A model generated the notes under the pieces. That model worked only from the letters and a program-made list of their open reading frames with translations. It was not told where the DNA came from and did not search any database. Made by a program: the position numbers and the translations under genes. 64,000 bases of DNA from Agaribacillus aureus (lineage in GTDB: Bacteria; Bacteroidota; Bacteroidia; Cytophagales; Cyclobacteriaceae): NCBI GenBank assembly GCA_030442055.1, contig JAUJEB010000005.1:372001-436000 (forward strand), in the 5' to 3' direction. Shown here piece by piece: positions 25,739-35,119 of the stretch (the stretch's first letter is position 1; the number at the start of each line of letters is the position of its first letter).

Positions 25739-28700
25739 CTATTTATTTTTAGGCACCTTAATGGTAAATTTTGTCCCCTTATTGACCTCACTTTCCACGC
25801 TGATGCTGCCGCCGTGTTCTCTGACGATATTGTAGGATATTGATAAACCTAAGCCGGTACCCTGTCCTACGGGTTTGGTAGTATAAAAAGGCTCAAAGAT
25901 CTTTTCTTTGGCCTTTTCAGGGATCCCTTTGCCGTTGTCAGCTATGCTGATATAAATATGCTTTTCGTCAGATCTGGTTTCAATGTCTATAGTGCCCTGT
26001 TCCCGCTCTTTTAAAACCTGTATGGCGTTGATGATAATGTTCATAAAAACCTGGTTAAGCTGTCCCGGCAAACATTGCATAACCGGATTGTCAGCCTGAA
26101 AATTTTTCCGGACTACAATCCGGTTCTTCAGCTGATTTGAAAGTAACAGCAGGGTTGACTCGAGCCCTTTGTGAATGTCCTCATAAACCGTGTCCACATC
26201 GGCGCTCCAGACAAATGTTTGTAAACTTTTAACGATTTGAGCCGCCCTTTCAGCGCCCTCCTTGATGGTGGGGATCATTTCCCTGATATCTTTTTTCAGG
26301 TCGTCATAATTGAGCGATTCTTTTTTCTTTAAAATGGCAGCCAGTTGATTTTTAAGGTTGTCATCACTATTGAGTTGCTCATATTCTCCTACAATTTTTA
26401 AAAATTGCTGAAGGTTCTTGTCCAGTCCATTGATACCGTTGAAGATAAAATTCACAGGGTTATTGATCTCGTGTGCCACGCCTGCGGTTAATTGTCCCAG
26501 CGACGCCATTTTATCAGCTTGAATCAGTTGACCCCGGGCTTTTTGTAATTTTTCCTGCGCCTTTTGCTCCTCAGTGATGTTATCCAACATAATCAGCTGG
26601 TATTTTGCCTCACCGGAAACATCGGTAATCATCGTTGCCGCAGCCGTTACGTAAACGGTATTTCCGGATTTATCGGTTAATCTTTTTTTCCGGTAATAAA
26701 ATTTGGATTCGTCAAAGGGCGCCACTTTATTTTCTTTATGCGTTTCAGCTTCGGGCTGGTCGTCATGATAAGCAAAATCCCCTATGCGATTTCCTTTGAT
26801 TTCCGCTTCTGTATAGCCAAGTATTTTAGAGAACTGAGGATTGCATTTTATGATGACCTTTGAGTGCTTATCGGCGTAGGCGATGCCAATGGGGCTTTGT
26901 TCATAAATGTTTCGAAAAAGAGACTCACTTTCTTCCAGCGCTTTTTTGTTTTCTTCCAGCGTTTTTGTTCTTTCCTCAACCAACCGCTGTAGCTTAACAT
27001 TTCTGTTTCGAATCGTTTGTGTTCTGATCCTGAAGAACATAAATAACAAAAATGCCAAAAGCAAAATCGCACTCCAGTTGAACCATGGTTTTTCCCAAAA
27101 TGGAGATTTGACGATGATAACTATGGAAAGTCCTTCATTCCAATCCCTTTGATTATAACTACTTTTAACCCGAAACCTGTATTTACCACCGGGGATGTTT
27201 GTGTAAGTGGCGTAGCGCCTTTGACCCACATAATTCCAGTTTTTATCAAATCCCTCCAGTTGGTACTGATATTCTGTTTTTGGAGCGGAAATGAAGTTAA
27301 TGGCCGAGTAGCGGAAAGTGAAAAGATTGTCTTTATAATCGAGAAATACCGTGTCGGCCATCATGATTGATTTTCGCAGGGGCATATCATCGCCGATATC
27401 TGCTTTTTTGTTAAGTATTTCAAACTCCGTCAAAAGAATACGGGTCTGAAATTTACTTTGTCTGATGCTTTCAGGGTCAAAAATATTGAGTCCTCTTATA
27501 CCGCCAAAAATCATTTGGCCGTCATCGGTTTTGAAGACTGCGTTGGTATTAAACTCATTGCTTTGGAGCCCATCGCTTACGTCATAATTAAAAAATGTTT
27601 CATCGCGTGGATTAAAGTGGCTGAGCCCCCTGTTGGTGCTGATCCAAAGATGCTGGTTATCATCTTCCAGGATACCATAAATTACATCATTGGGCAGGCC
27701 GTCTTTCGTTTTATAGCATTTAAAAGAATTGCTGGCAGCGTCGTATTTATTAAGTCCACCGGAGGTCCCTACCCACAACACGCCGCTTTGATCTATAAAT
27801 ATGGTTCTTACAAAACTATGGCTTAATGTTCCCGGATCATCTGGTAAGTGCCGAAAATGGGTTGTTTCCCCGGATAACTTATCGAATCTAATGAGCCCAT
27901 CCTCAGTGCCAATCCAGAGAAGATCCCCGTCCTGTCTTAGGTCGCGGATGGAGTTAATTTTCAACGCATTGTCTTGGCTATCAAAGTAAAAACGTTGGAA
28001 TTTCCGGGTAATGGGGTGGAAGTGATTGAGTCCGTGGCTGGTGCCTATCCATAAGGTATTGTCCGGTGCGGCTCTGATGGTTCGAATAATATTGTCACTA
28101 ATAGAACTGGAATCATTTTCTATGGTTTTATAGCTGATTAGCTTTTGTTCGCCAGCGGAAAACGTTACCAACCCCTCTCCTTCTGTTCCGATCCACATTT
28201 CACGATTATTGGATTCAATGCATCTTACAATGACGTCATTGAGTTTATCAAACAATGGTGTTTTGGTTTGAGGGTATGTTCCGGCCTGCTGCTGCCTATT
28301 AAGAATGTGCAGGCCTCCTTCCGTGCCAATCCAAAGTTGGCCAGTATGCTCGTGAATGGCCCACACCTTGTTATTAACCTGATCATTCTGTTGATGTGGC
28401 TGAACTAACTGGGGATTAAATTGAAAGGAAAATGGATCCAGCCGGTTTAAGCCGCTTCCTGTCCCCACCCATAAATTGCCCGCATTATCTTCTAAAATGG
28501 AGTGAATACTGTTATTGCTAAGACTGTGCGGTTGGCCGGCCTGATACCGGTATTCGTAAAATTCGCTAACGGCAGGATCAAATTGGTTCAGGCCATTTTC
28601 AGTGCCAAACCAAAGTGTTCCATCCTTTCGTTGCAAACCACACCGGATAAAATCATTACTCAGCCGGCTATTTTGACTGGTGTAGTGGTAATGCTTTTCC

Positions 28701-29461
28701 AGTTTGGAATCATATCTAAAGAGGCCCCTGTTGGTGCCAATCCATAAATTTTGATCGTTGTCTTTTACCAGGGCATTGATCAGATAAGTATTGATGCCGG
28801 TATTGGGCTGCTGATCGTCTGTGATCCGGGTAAAATTAGCTTTTTCGATATTAAACACATATAAACCCTCGCCAGACCCTATAAGCAATTTGTTTTCTGA
28901 TAGCTGGTTGATGGATCTGATGACATTCTGCTCTTTCAGGTGAGGAGAAGTGATGTAATACCTGGTAAACGTATTATTGTCGCTGTCAAATTTATTTAAA
29001 CCATGGGCCGTTCCCACCCAGATATCATCGTTGCTATCTTTAAAGATTACGGTCACATAGTTGTTACTTAAACTACTTATGGAATCGGGATCGAAATAAA
29101 AATGCTGGCATATTTCTGTTTCCACATTTAGTAAATCGATTCCGGCGGCGTTTCCGATCCAGATATTTCCCTTTTGATCATCCAAAATAGCCATTATTTC
29201 GTTATCGCTGATTGAGCCAGGCATGTCCGGGTCGCGCCGCATATTGGTAAATTCATAGCCATCATATCTATTCAATCCATCGGCGGTGCCTATCCACAAA
29301 AACCCCATCATATCCTGTTCAAGGCTCAGAATGGTAGATTGTGATAGCCCCTGATCCACAGACAAATGGGTAAACCTTAGGTTGCCTACCTGGGACCAGG
29401 CTGACATAAACCAAAAATGAAGTATTAGATATAGGAATAAATGACGTTTAATCAATGGCAT
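25739..29461 (-). CDS. Giant hybrid-type sensor histidine kinase with beta-propeller sensor
   Basis: About 1240 residues from the ATG at 29459-29461; the frame runs six codons further to a TTG. After a signal peptide come many 'two component regulator propeller' repeats (about 30-700; recurring LWIGTxxGLNRYD and WVGTSGGLNK units), a Y_Y_Y domain (about 755-815), one membrane helix (WSAILLLAFLLFMFF), a coiled coil, a PAS domain (LFRNIYEQSPIGIAYADKHS) and the kinase core: H-box GVAHEINNP near residue 995, N-box NIIINAIQVL, G-boxes DNGKGIPEKA and GTGLGLSISYNIV. The periplasmic propellers resemble those of Bacteroidota HTCS proteins, but there is no fused receiver or AraC domain. The regulator is the separate sigma54 protein next door. 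Confidence 0.95.
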   Translation of the reverse strand: MPLIKRHLFLYLILHFWFMSAWSQVGNLRFTHLSVDQGLSQSTILSLEQDMMGFLWIGTADGLNRYDGYEFTNMRRDPDMPGSISDNEIMAILDDQKGNIWIGNAAGIDLLNVETEICQHFYFDPDSISSLSNNYVTVIFKDSNDDIWVGTAHGLNKFDSDNNTFTRYYITSPHLKEQNVIRSINQLSENKLLIGSGEGLYVFNIEKANFTRITDDQQPNTGINTYLINALVKDNDQNLWIGTNRGLFRYDSKLEKHYHYTSQNSRLSNDFIRCGLQRKDGTLWFGTENGLNQFDPAVSEFYEYRYQAGQPHSLSNNSIHSILEDNAGNLWVGTGSGLNRLDPFSFQFNPQLVQPHQQNDQVNNKVWAIHEHTGQLWIGTEGGLHILNRQQQAGTYPQTKTPLFDKLNDVIVRCIESNNREMWIGTEGEGLVTFSAGEQKLISYKTIENDSSSISDNIIRTIRAAPDNTLWIGTSHGLNHFHPITRKFQRFYFDSQDNALKINSIRDLRQDGDLLWIGTEDGLIRFDKLSGETTHFRHLPDDPGTLSHSFVRTIFIDQSGVLWVGTSGGLNKYDAASNSFKCYKTKDGLPNDVIYGILEDDNQHLWISTNRGLSHFNPRDETFFNYDVSDGLQSNEFNTNAVFKTDDGQMIFGGIRGLNIFDPESIRQSKFQTRILLTEFEILNKKADIGDDMPLRKSIMMADTVFLDYKDNLFTFRYSAINFISAPKTEYQYQLEGFDKNWNYVGQRRYATYTNIPGGKYRFRVKSSYNQRDWNEGLSIVIIVKSPFWEKPWFNWSAILLLAFLLFMFFRIRTQTIRNRNVKLQRLVEERTKTLEENKKALEESESLFRNIYEQSPIGIAYADKHSKVIIKCNPQFSKILGYTEAEIKGNRIGDFAYHDDQPEAETHKENKVAPFDESKFYYRKKRLTDKSGNTVYVTAAATMITDVSGEAKYQLIMLDNITEEQKAQEKLQKARGQLIQADKMASLGQLTAGVAHEINNPVNFIFNGINGLDKNLQQFLKIVGEYEQLNSDDNLKNQLAAILKKKESLNYDDLKKDIREMIPTIKEGAERAAQIVKSLQTFVWSADVDTVYEDIHKGLESTLLLLSNQLKNRIVVRKNFQADNPVMQCLPGQLNQVFMNIIINAIQVLKEREQGTIDIETRSDEKHIYISIADNGKGIPEKAKEKIFEPFYTTKPVGQGTGLGLSISYNIVREHGGSISVESEVNKGTKFTIKVPKNK

Positions 29462-29520
29462 AAAATAGGAATTATGCAAAATACCATTATCTAGTTATTG
29501 GCTCAAGGTGAGGGTCAGGC

Positions 29521-30042
29521 TTATTCATGTTGTTCATGCTTTTTTCCAAATGTATAAAATGCACCAAAAATAACGGTATTTTGGCTCAAGTTGCTCAGCA
29601 AATGATCATACTCCAAAAATACAACGAACTTATGAATGGCATAATGGGCGCCCATGCCAAGGTTTAGTCCCCATTTTCTAATGACTTCCTCTTTCGTGGT
29701 ATTGCTGTATTTTTCTCTTTCCTGACTATAGTTCAACCCACCGAGGGGATAAATACCAAATTTATGGGTGACCTCAAAAATATAATGCATGTTGAAATTG
29801 AGTTCAAACAGTGAGATATCAAGATCTTCGCTGAGTGTACTTTCCGTCCTTTTCTTGAAATAGGTAAATTCCGGGCCGAAACATACTTTATTGTTAGCGA
29901 GGTTATAATATCCCCTTAGATTGATACCCGGTTCTTTGATATCATCACCGTATGCTAATCCGGCACCCACGCTGTAAGACTGTCCTGTGACGGTCATGGA
30001 GCAGGTTAGCAGCAGGATCAGGGCGGCAATTCTTGGTATCAT
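29521..30042 (-). CDS. Small outer-membrane beta-barrel protein
   Basis: 173 residues with a signal peptide (MIPRIAALILLLTCSMTVTG, then QSYSVGAGLAYG). The mature part is a string of amphipathic beta-strands (FELNFNMHYIFEVTHKFGIY, KWGLNLGMGAHYAIHKFVVF) typical of 8-stranded OmpA/OmpW-like barrels, ending in NTVIFGAFYTFGKK. A His/Glu tail (KHEQHE) follows. It lies 12 bp downstream of the phosphoesterase-Omp85 gene and is almost certainly co-transcribed with it. Function is unknown. Confidence 0.75.
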   Translation of the reverse strand: MIPRIAALILLLTCSMTVTGQSYSVGAGLAYGDDIKEPGINLRGYYNLANNKVCFGPEFTYFKKRTESTLSEDLDISLFELNFNMHYIFEVTHKFGIYPLGGLNYSQEREKYSNTTKEEVIRKWGLNLGMGAHYAIHKFVVFLEYDHLLSNLSQNTVIFGAFYTFGKKHEQHE

Positions 30043-30054
30043 GTTATTTGTTTG

Positions 30055-33000
30055 CTAGAAAAAGAATCCGAAACGTACAAATATACCTTCTTCGTCATCG
30101 TTTGACACCGTATAATCCGCTGAAATGACCAACTGCCCAAGGGGTGCGATCCAGATGCCGCCGCCGTAGCCTCTATGCCATTCTTCTTTGGATGGATCTA
30201 TCAGGGATACATCTTCCTGATCGGTCCATACTCTTCCAAAATCGTGAATTAAAGTAATACCCAGACTGCCCGGGAAAAGTGGGGTGCGATATTCCAGCAA
30301 TCGGATTCTTAATTCGGCATTTTGATAGAAGGATTCATCCCCGGCAAACCTGCCACGCCGGTATCCTCTCAGCGTAGCAAATCCGCCTAACCTGGGTGCC
30401 TGATAAAATTCGAAATCTCCAAAATTAGCCTGACCTCCTACACGAAGGGCCAGCGTGGTTCTCAGGGAGCCGCCGAAGCTGAAGTAAGCTGAAAAATCCG
30501 ATGCCAGACTTTGATAATTGTTTTCCTCATCCCCTATTTGGGTCATAGCCTTTGCCGTAAAATTCCATGCAATTCCCTTTGTGGGGAAATTGTTGGAGTT
30601 TTTCAGGTTCAGGTGGTAACCGAAGTTAAGGCCGGCGTAATTCCTTTGATTATTAAATAAAGGGGATGCATCTGTTTCATCTCTGCCAATTAAAGAAGGA
30701 TAGTTGACAATAAATCTACCCGGCTCGTTGTCATTATCATCCTCCTCGATTTCTACCAACCTGTAAATGGCCCCAAACTTGAAGGTATGAATGTCGTTGA
30801 CCACCTTTTGTAGATCGGTTTTCAGTAGCCAATTATTATACCTGGCTCTATAAAATTGTTTGTCATTCTCCCTGGCGTCTTCATCAAATTCTGTTTGATT
30901 GCCGTATCCGTAAAAGAAATCGGCAAAACTGGGCTGATAAATGTCCGTTTCCACCAGCAAGTCCATGTTTCCGACAGCTTTTACAAAATGTCCTTTATAT
31001 CTAATTAAAAAGAAACCGGATCTTGGCGCCAGCGATCCCGTTATCACATGTTTCAGACCAAAAGGATCTTTTCTGAATTTATTTTTTATGATCGTTGCAC
31101 CACCGCCTATTATGATCCCGTCATCCGGATTAAACCCGCCTGTTATCAATGGGATCACCTTGTCATACTTAAATTCGTAGCGATTGTATTCGTTCACCTG
31201 TTCATTAGTATCTGAGGTCTTGTTTTTTAAACCATTTTCAGAGCTGACGGTGGTGTTTTTAACTTTGTCATATACGATTGTTTTAGCTTTACCTACTTTG
31301 GATTTATCATCAATTCGGTCCTTGCCCTTGCCACCAATTATCCTCACCTTTATGGCGTTTTTTGATTGGCCCTTAATTGTAAAGCGATCATCATCTCCTA
31401 GTCCGTACAACCTGATCTCTTTGGTCTCGTTTTTCTTGAATACCCGATGGTAGGTCTGAAATTTTATTTCACCCGACTTTTCTTTGATGCGGTAAACTTT
31501 AACCTCGGTATCTCCATTCTCTAAATGGGTTATGTCAAATAGCTGTGCTTTTTTGGTGCCTACAATGTTTACATTTTTAGCCAGGAACAGGTAAAATTGC
31601 CTGGCATACAACTGCAGGTCCTGCCTTCTTATTTTTAGTTTTCTGATGATTGTCTCCCCATTGAGCTTATAAAGCTCCTCCGGAAATTCCTTAATGGCCG
31701 ATTCAATTATTTCGTCGTTTAATCTTTCCTGCAGGTCCTTTGCCATGTTGAGCCAGTCTTCGAGGGTGGGTTTGGTTAAGAAGGTCCGGTCAAAGTAGCG
31801 GGCGTTAAATTCCAGGCCGGCGACATCTCTGATTTTATCATGAAACCCCTGAAATTTAGGCTGTCCCCATTTATGTGAGGCTGCTTTCAACAAGGTGCCA
31901 TCTGACCAGAAAAATATCTGGTCCCTGTCTCTCGGAACGGGTCGGTAGTAGGTAAATCCTTTTTCATCCTTGAAGCTAGCCCAGCGCCACTGATCATCAT
32001 GCCTGTCCCAATCACCAATCCAGATATCAAAGAGGCGTGACCTTAAGACGTGATCCTGGTCAACGTAGTGATCGTCGTCTTTCTGAATATTTTTGATTAC
32101 ATCGAGTGTATTGATGATCTTCTTGGATCGCCCGAAACTTTCCACATCACTGCGGTCTTTGGCAGGGCGTTCTTCGTACAGGTAAAGGCCGTCACCAAAG
32201 TCTTCCCGGTAGATGCCTAGCCGTGGATCATCGGGCAGATACACTAATTTGGGGTTGGTATGATACACACCGGCCGCATTTGCCAGCTTGGGTACCACAA
32301 AGGCACCGTAGGGGTGGGAGGCCGAAACCTGGTCGGCGACAACTTTTGCAGCGATGGTTCCTCTCAGGGCTGAAGGAACGGCTTTTTCGGGAAATTTTTC
32401 AATGGATCGCAGCACAAATTGCTTGCCGTTTTTATCCTCCATTCTAAGCGATTTTGTTTGCAGACCACCTCCTTTTTTCAGGATTTTAAGCCCGCCTCTT
32501 TCCTTGCCGATATCAAAAACCGGGACATTTTTAATTTCTGTGCCCCATTCGGCCCGATAATTTTTGCCCATAAGGCCCGGCTTTTTCTGATTACTGCTCA
32601 ATTTGGTGGTGGCCACGGCGTTAACCGTTTGTCCCTCGTAATCCAGATCGGCATAGCGGCTCTCCAGGTCGTCGTCGGCAGGATCGTAGTTGTGATTTAA
32701 AAGCTTTTCCCTGAAGCTCAATTGCGTTTTTCCGCCTTCAACAGTCCAGAATTCAAGATAAAGATCGCCATTCTCATAAAGATTTAACTTTCCGAATCCG
32801 GGATTTCCATAAGCAAAGCGGGCGTTGTTGCCGGGACTCGTTCTGCTGGCCCGGGCTATGGCACCGCTGACAATAAAATGTTGCTCATTGATTTTATGGT
32901 ATTGCTGCGATCGCTCGTGGCCGGATAAATAAATCAGGTTGGGGTGCTGAGCGAAGATACCTTGCAATCCTCTTCTCATTATTCTATATCTGGTATCCGC

Positions 33001-33795
33001 CAAATCCTGCAACCCTCCCCGGGTCTTCCGGTACCACGCATAAATAGAGCCTAGAACCGGCGGAATGAAGTGGGTATAAGCAGGGAAATAGCCGCCATGT
33101 GGCCCGTTGCTATAAATCGGATGGTGCCCGACTACAACTACCTTTTTATTAATGTGGCGTTTGATGGCGTCATCCAGCTGTACAATGAAATCCAGATCAT
33201 CTTCCATTTCACATCCGGTTTCAGGTCCGCCTTTTTCCCATTCATGTAGCCACCACTGTGTATTCAAAAACAGGAATACCAGATCTTCTTTTATCACCAC
33301 TTCGTAAGGTCCCGGGCAGCCATCGCTGGGTACAAAAACGTCTTTATCCAAGTAATTTTCCACAAATTCTTCTAAACGCGTAACCCGCCGGTAGCCGCTT
33401 TTACCGCCATCCGCCCAGTCATGATTTCCGGGTACGATAAAAACATCCCCTTTGTAGTCTTTGATAGCATTTAATTTGTTTTGAATTAGTTTTTTTATCC
33501 GCTGATTATTAACGGAGGCAGTGGTATCGGGCAGTCCTCTTTTTGCGCCGTTATTTCCAAGCAGAATTAAAGCGCCATTTTCACTGGCTGACAGGTGCTG
33601 CGTCAGGCTGGTGAATGCGGTGGCGCTGTTGTCAGGGGTTTTATCGGCGCCACCAAAAAAAAGGATAGAGTACGCCGGTTGTGTAGCTTCCTGATTTTGT
33701 TGTTGGTAGTCTACCGCATAGTGAGCCTTATGGGTAGCGCAAGCACCTAGAATAAATATAAGTAAAAAACTAAACGTATATCTATGGGTTAGCAT
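30055..33795 (-). CDS. Degenerate metallophosphoesterase fused to an Omp85-type barrel
   Basis: 1246 residues. A lipoprotein-like signal (FSFLLIFILGAC, Cys19) is followed by a calcineurin-type phosphoesterase domain (about 40-350). Its later motifs are kept (GNHDW 123-127, GHHPIYSNG 223-231, LSGHERSQQYH), but the first two metal-binding motifs are altered: FFGGAD (46-51) where GDxG is expected, and LGNNGA (79-84) where GDN is expected. The middle (about 380-880) carries FDIWIGDWDRHDDQWRWAS, reminiscent of a kinase-like or HipA-like fold. The C-terminus (about 925-1246) is a surface-antigen/BamA-type barrel with LRGYRRGRFAGD and a terminal aromatic FGFFF. It is probably outer-membrane anchored; the substrate is unknown. 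Confidence 0.87.
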   Translation of the reverse strand: MLTHRYTFSFLLIFILGACATHKAHYAVDYQQQNQEATQPAYSILFFGGADKTPDNSATAFTSLTQHLSASENGALILLGNNGAKRGLPDTTASVNNQRIKKLIQNKLNAIKDYKGDVFIVPGNHDWADGGKSGYRRVTRLEEFVENYLDKDVFVPSDGCPGPYEVVIKEDLVFLFLNTQWWLHEWEKGGPETGCEMEDDLDFIVQLDDAIKRHINKKVVVVGHHPIYSNGPHGGYFPAYTHFIPPVLGSIYAWYRKTRGGLQDLADTRYRIMRRGLQGIFAQHPNLIYLSGHERSQQYHKINEQHFIVSGAIARASRTSPGNNARFAYGNPGFGKLNLYENGDLYLEFWTVEGGKTQLSFREKLLNHNYDPADDDLESRYADLDYEGQTVNAVATTKLSSNQKKPGLMGKNYRAEWGTEIKNVPVFDIGKERGGLKILKKGGGLQTKSLRMEDKNGKQFVLRSIEKFPEKAVPSALRGTIAAKVVADQVSASHPYGAFVVPKLANAAGVYHTNPKLVYLPDDPRLGIYREDFGDGLYLYEERPAKDRSDVESFGRSKKIINTLDVIKNIQKDDDHYVDQDHVLRSRLFDIWIGDWDRHDDQWRWASFKDEKGFTYYRPVPRDRDQIFFWSDGTLLKAASHKWGQPKFQGFHDKIRDVAGLEFNARYFDRTFLTKPTLEDWLNMAKDLQERLNDEIIESAIKEFPEELYKLNGETIIRKLKIRRQDLQLYARQFYLFLAKNVNIVGTKKAQLFDITHLENGDTEVKVYRIKEKSGEIKFQTYHRVFKKNETKEIRLYGLGDDDRFTIKGQSKNAIKVRIIGGKGKDRIDDKSKVGKAKTIVYDKVKNTTVSSENGLKNKTSDTNEQVNEYNRYEFKYDKVIPLITGGFNPDDGIIIGGGATIIKNKFRKDPFGLKHVITGSLAPRSGFFLIRYKGHFVKAVGNMDLLVETDIYQPSFADFFYGYGNQTEFDEDARENDKQFYRARYNNWLLKTDLQKVVNDIHTFKFGAIYRLVEIEEDDNDNEPGRFIVNYPSLIGRDETDASPLFNNQRNYAGLNFGYHLNLKNSNNFPTKGIAWNFTAKAMTQIGDEENNYQSLASDFSAYFSFGGSLRTTLALRVGGQANFGDFEFYQAPRLGGFATLRGYRRGRFAGDESFYQNAELRIRLLEYRTPLFPGSLGITLIHDFGRVWTDQEDVSLIDPSKEEWHRGYGGGIWIAPLGQLVISADYTVSNDDEEGIFVRFGFFF

Positions 33796-33919
33796 GGATT
33801 AGTAAGTTTGGTAAACAAAGGGCCAAGTAACGATAAAAATATATAAACAGTTGTATTTTAAACAACACAGCGGTATATCCCTATTAAGTTTTTTTGTATA
33901 AAATCAACTTATACCGTTC

Positions 33920-35116
33920 ATGAATACCTATCATCATTTATCATCCCCTGGCGAACGACTGATTTCAATCGTATATGAATTTGCAGAAAAAGAACTTAAA
34001 AACGAAGACGATTCAATTTATAATTTGAAAATTTTCTGTCTCGATCAGCAAATAAAAGAGCTTAAACGTGTCAGTACCCGATTAACGCCTGGGGATCATA
34101 GACTGCTGGCACTGGCTATGAGTGTTATCATGAAAACTATGGATTGGAAGGATACTTCGCCATTGATTGAGGCCATTTCAGGAAAAATGGATCCGGAAGA
34201 ATCCTGGCTGCAGCAGACCATGGCCGTGTCAAACAATGAAAACACCACTGATCATGCACTGATGCAGGATATAGCTTACGGCCTATATGGAAAAAAATCT
34301 TTTTTTAGGTACGAAAACTTGCTTAGAAATTATATCCAAAAGGTAAAGAATGAAAAGTATGACGATGAGCAGTGGTTGAACTATTTAGGTGATTTGCTTA
34401 GAAATCACCAGTATCAGTCGGCGTACGGCGACGAGTATTATACGGCAGGCCTGGAAAATAATCTGATGACACTTGGTAAAATGAAAAAAAAGCTTGAAAA
34501 GCGGAAAGACACCTGGTTGGAGAGAGCCCTGAAAGTGGATGAAAGCGGGTTGAAAGAGATTAAGAAAAAATATGCAAAAATAATGGACCGCCCCGAAAGA
34601 GGCATTGAGACATTATTTAGACTGACCTCTAAAAATCACTATACGCTGAATGCCATGGTGGATAGAAAATCCAATATTTTGATCTCCATTAATGCCATTA
34701 TATTATCTATTGTTCTGGGTACTTTGCTGGGCAGGATTAACGATGATCCTCATTTGATCCTGCCCGTGGCCATGATACTTATCACCAACCTGACTTCAAT
34801 TGTTTTAGCCATATTGGCTACCAGGCCGGATAAGACCCATGGGAATAACGCACAGGCCGGTTTTCACCATTTGTTGTTTTACGGTAATTTCAAAGATATG
34901 GAGGAAAAATCTTATGTCGATGGCTTAAATGAACTGATGAATAATGGGGAAAAGTTGTATGAAAGTATCAGCAGAGATATTTATTACCTGGGGCTTCACC
35001 TGGACAGGAAGTTTGATTTTGTGAGAAAGTCCTTTAATACATTTATGTATGGAATTATTTTATCGGTAATTACCTTTGTGATCTGCCACCTGTTTTTTGG
35101 AGACTTGGCGATGTGA
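33920..35116 (+). CDS. Pycsar-effector-family membrane protein with degenerate HD domain
   Basis: 398 residues. The C-terminal half (about 215-398) has LFRLTSKNHYTLNAMVDRKS, NILISINAIILSIVLGTLLG, ILATRPDK, FYGNFKDM, and a third helix FNTFMYGIILSVITFVICHL. This is the transmembrane module named 'Pycsar system effector family' (DUF5706), which in defence systems responds to cyclic pyrimidine nucleotides by damaging the membrane. The N-terminal 200 residues align in my memory with the HD phosphohydrolase often fused to it, but the HD pair and most ligands are lost (IMKTMDW where FHDTGY is expected). No pyrimidine cyclase is adjacent. It converges with the barrel gene downstream, with 3 bp between stops. 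Confidence 0.82.
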   Translation: MNTYHHLSSPGERLISIVYEFAEKELKNEDDSIYNLKIFCLDQQIKELKRVSTRLTPGDHRLLALAMSVIMKTMDWKDTSPLIEAISGKMDPEESWLQQTMAVSNNENTTDHALMQDIAYGLYGKKSFFRYENLLRNYIQKVKNEKYDDEQWLNYLGDLLRNHQYQSAYGDEYYTAGLENNLMTLGKMKKKLEKRKDTWLERALKVDESGLKEIKKKYAKIMDRPERGIETLFRLTSKNHYTLNAMVDRKSNILISINAIILSIVLGTLLGRINDDPHLILPVAMILITNLTSIVLAILATRPDKTHGNNAQAGFHHLLFYGNFKDMEEKSYVDGLNELMNNGEKLYESISRDIYYLGLHLDRKFDFVRKSFNTFMYGIILSVITFVICHLFFGDLAM

Positions 35117-35119
35117 CCG

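Noticed and set aside
27458-27826. 122-codon plus-strand frame inside the propeller sensor kinase
   Set aside because: Antisense shadow created by the repetitive propeller sequence; no independent signals.
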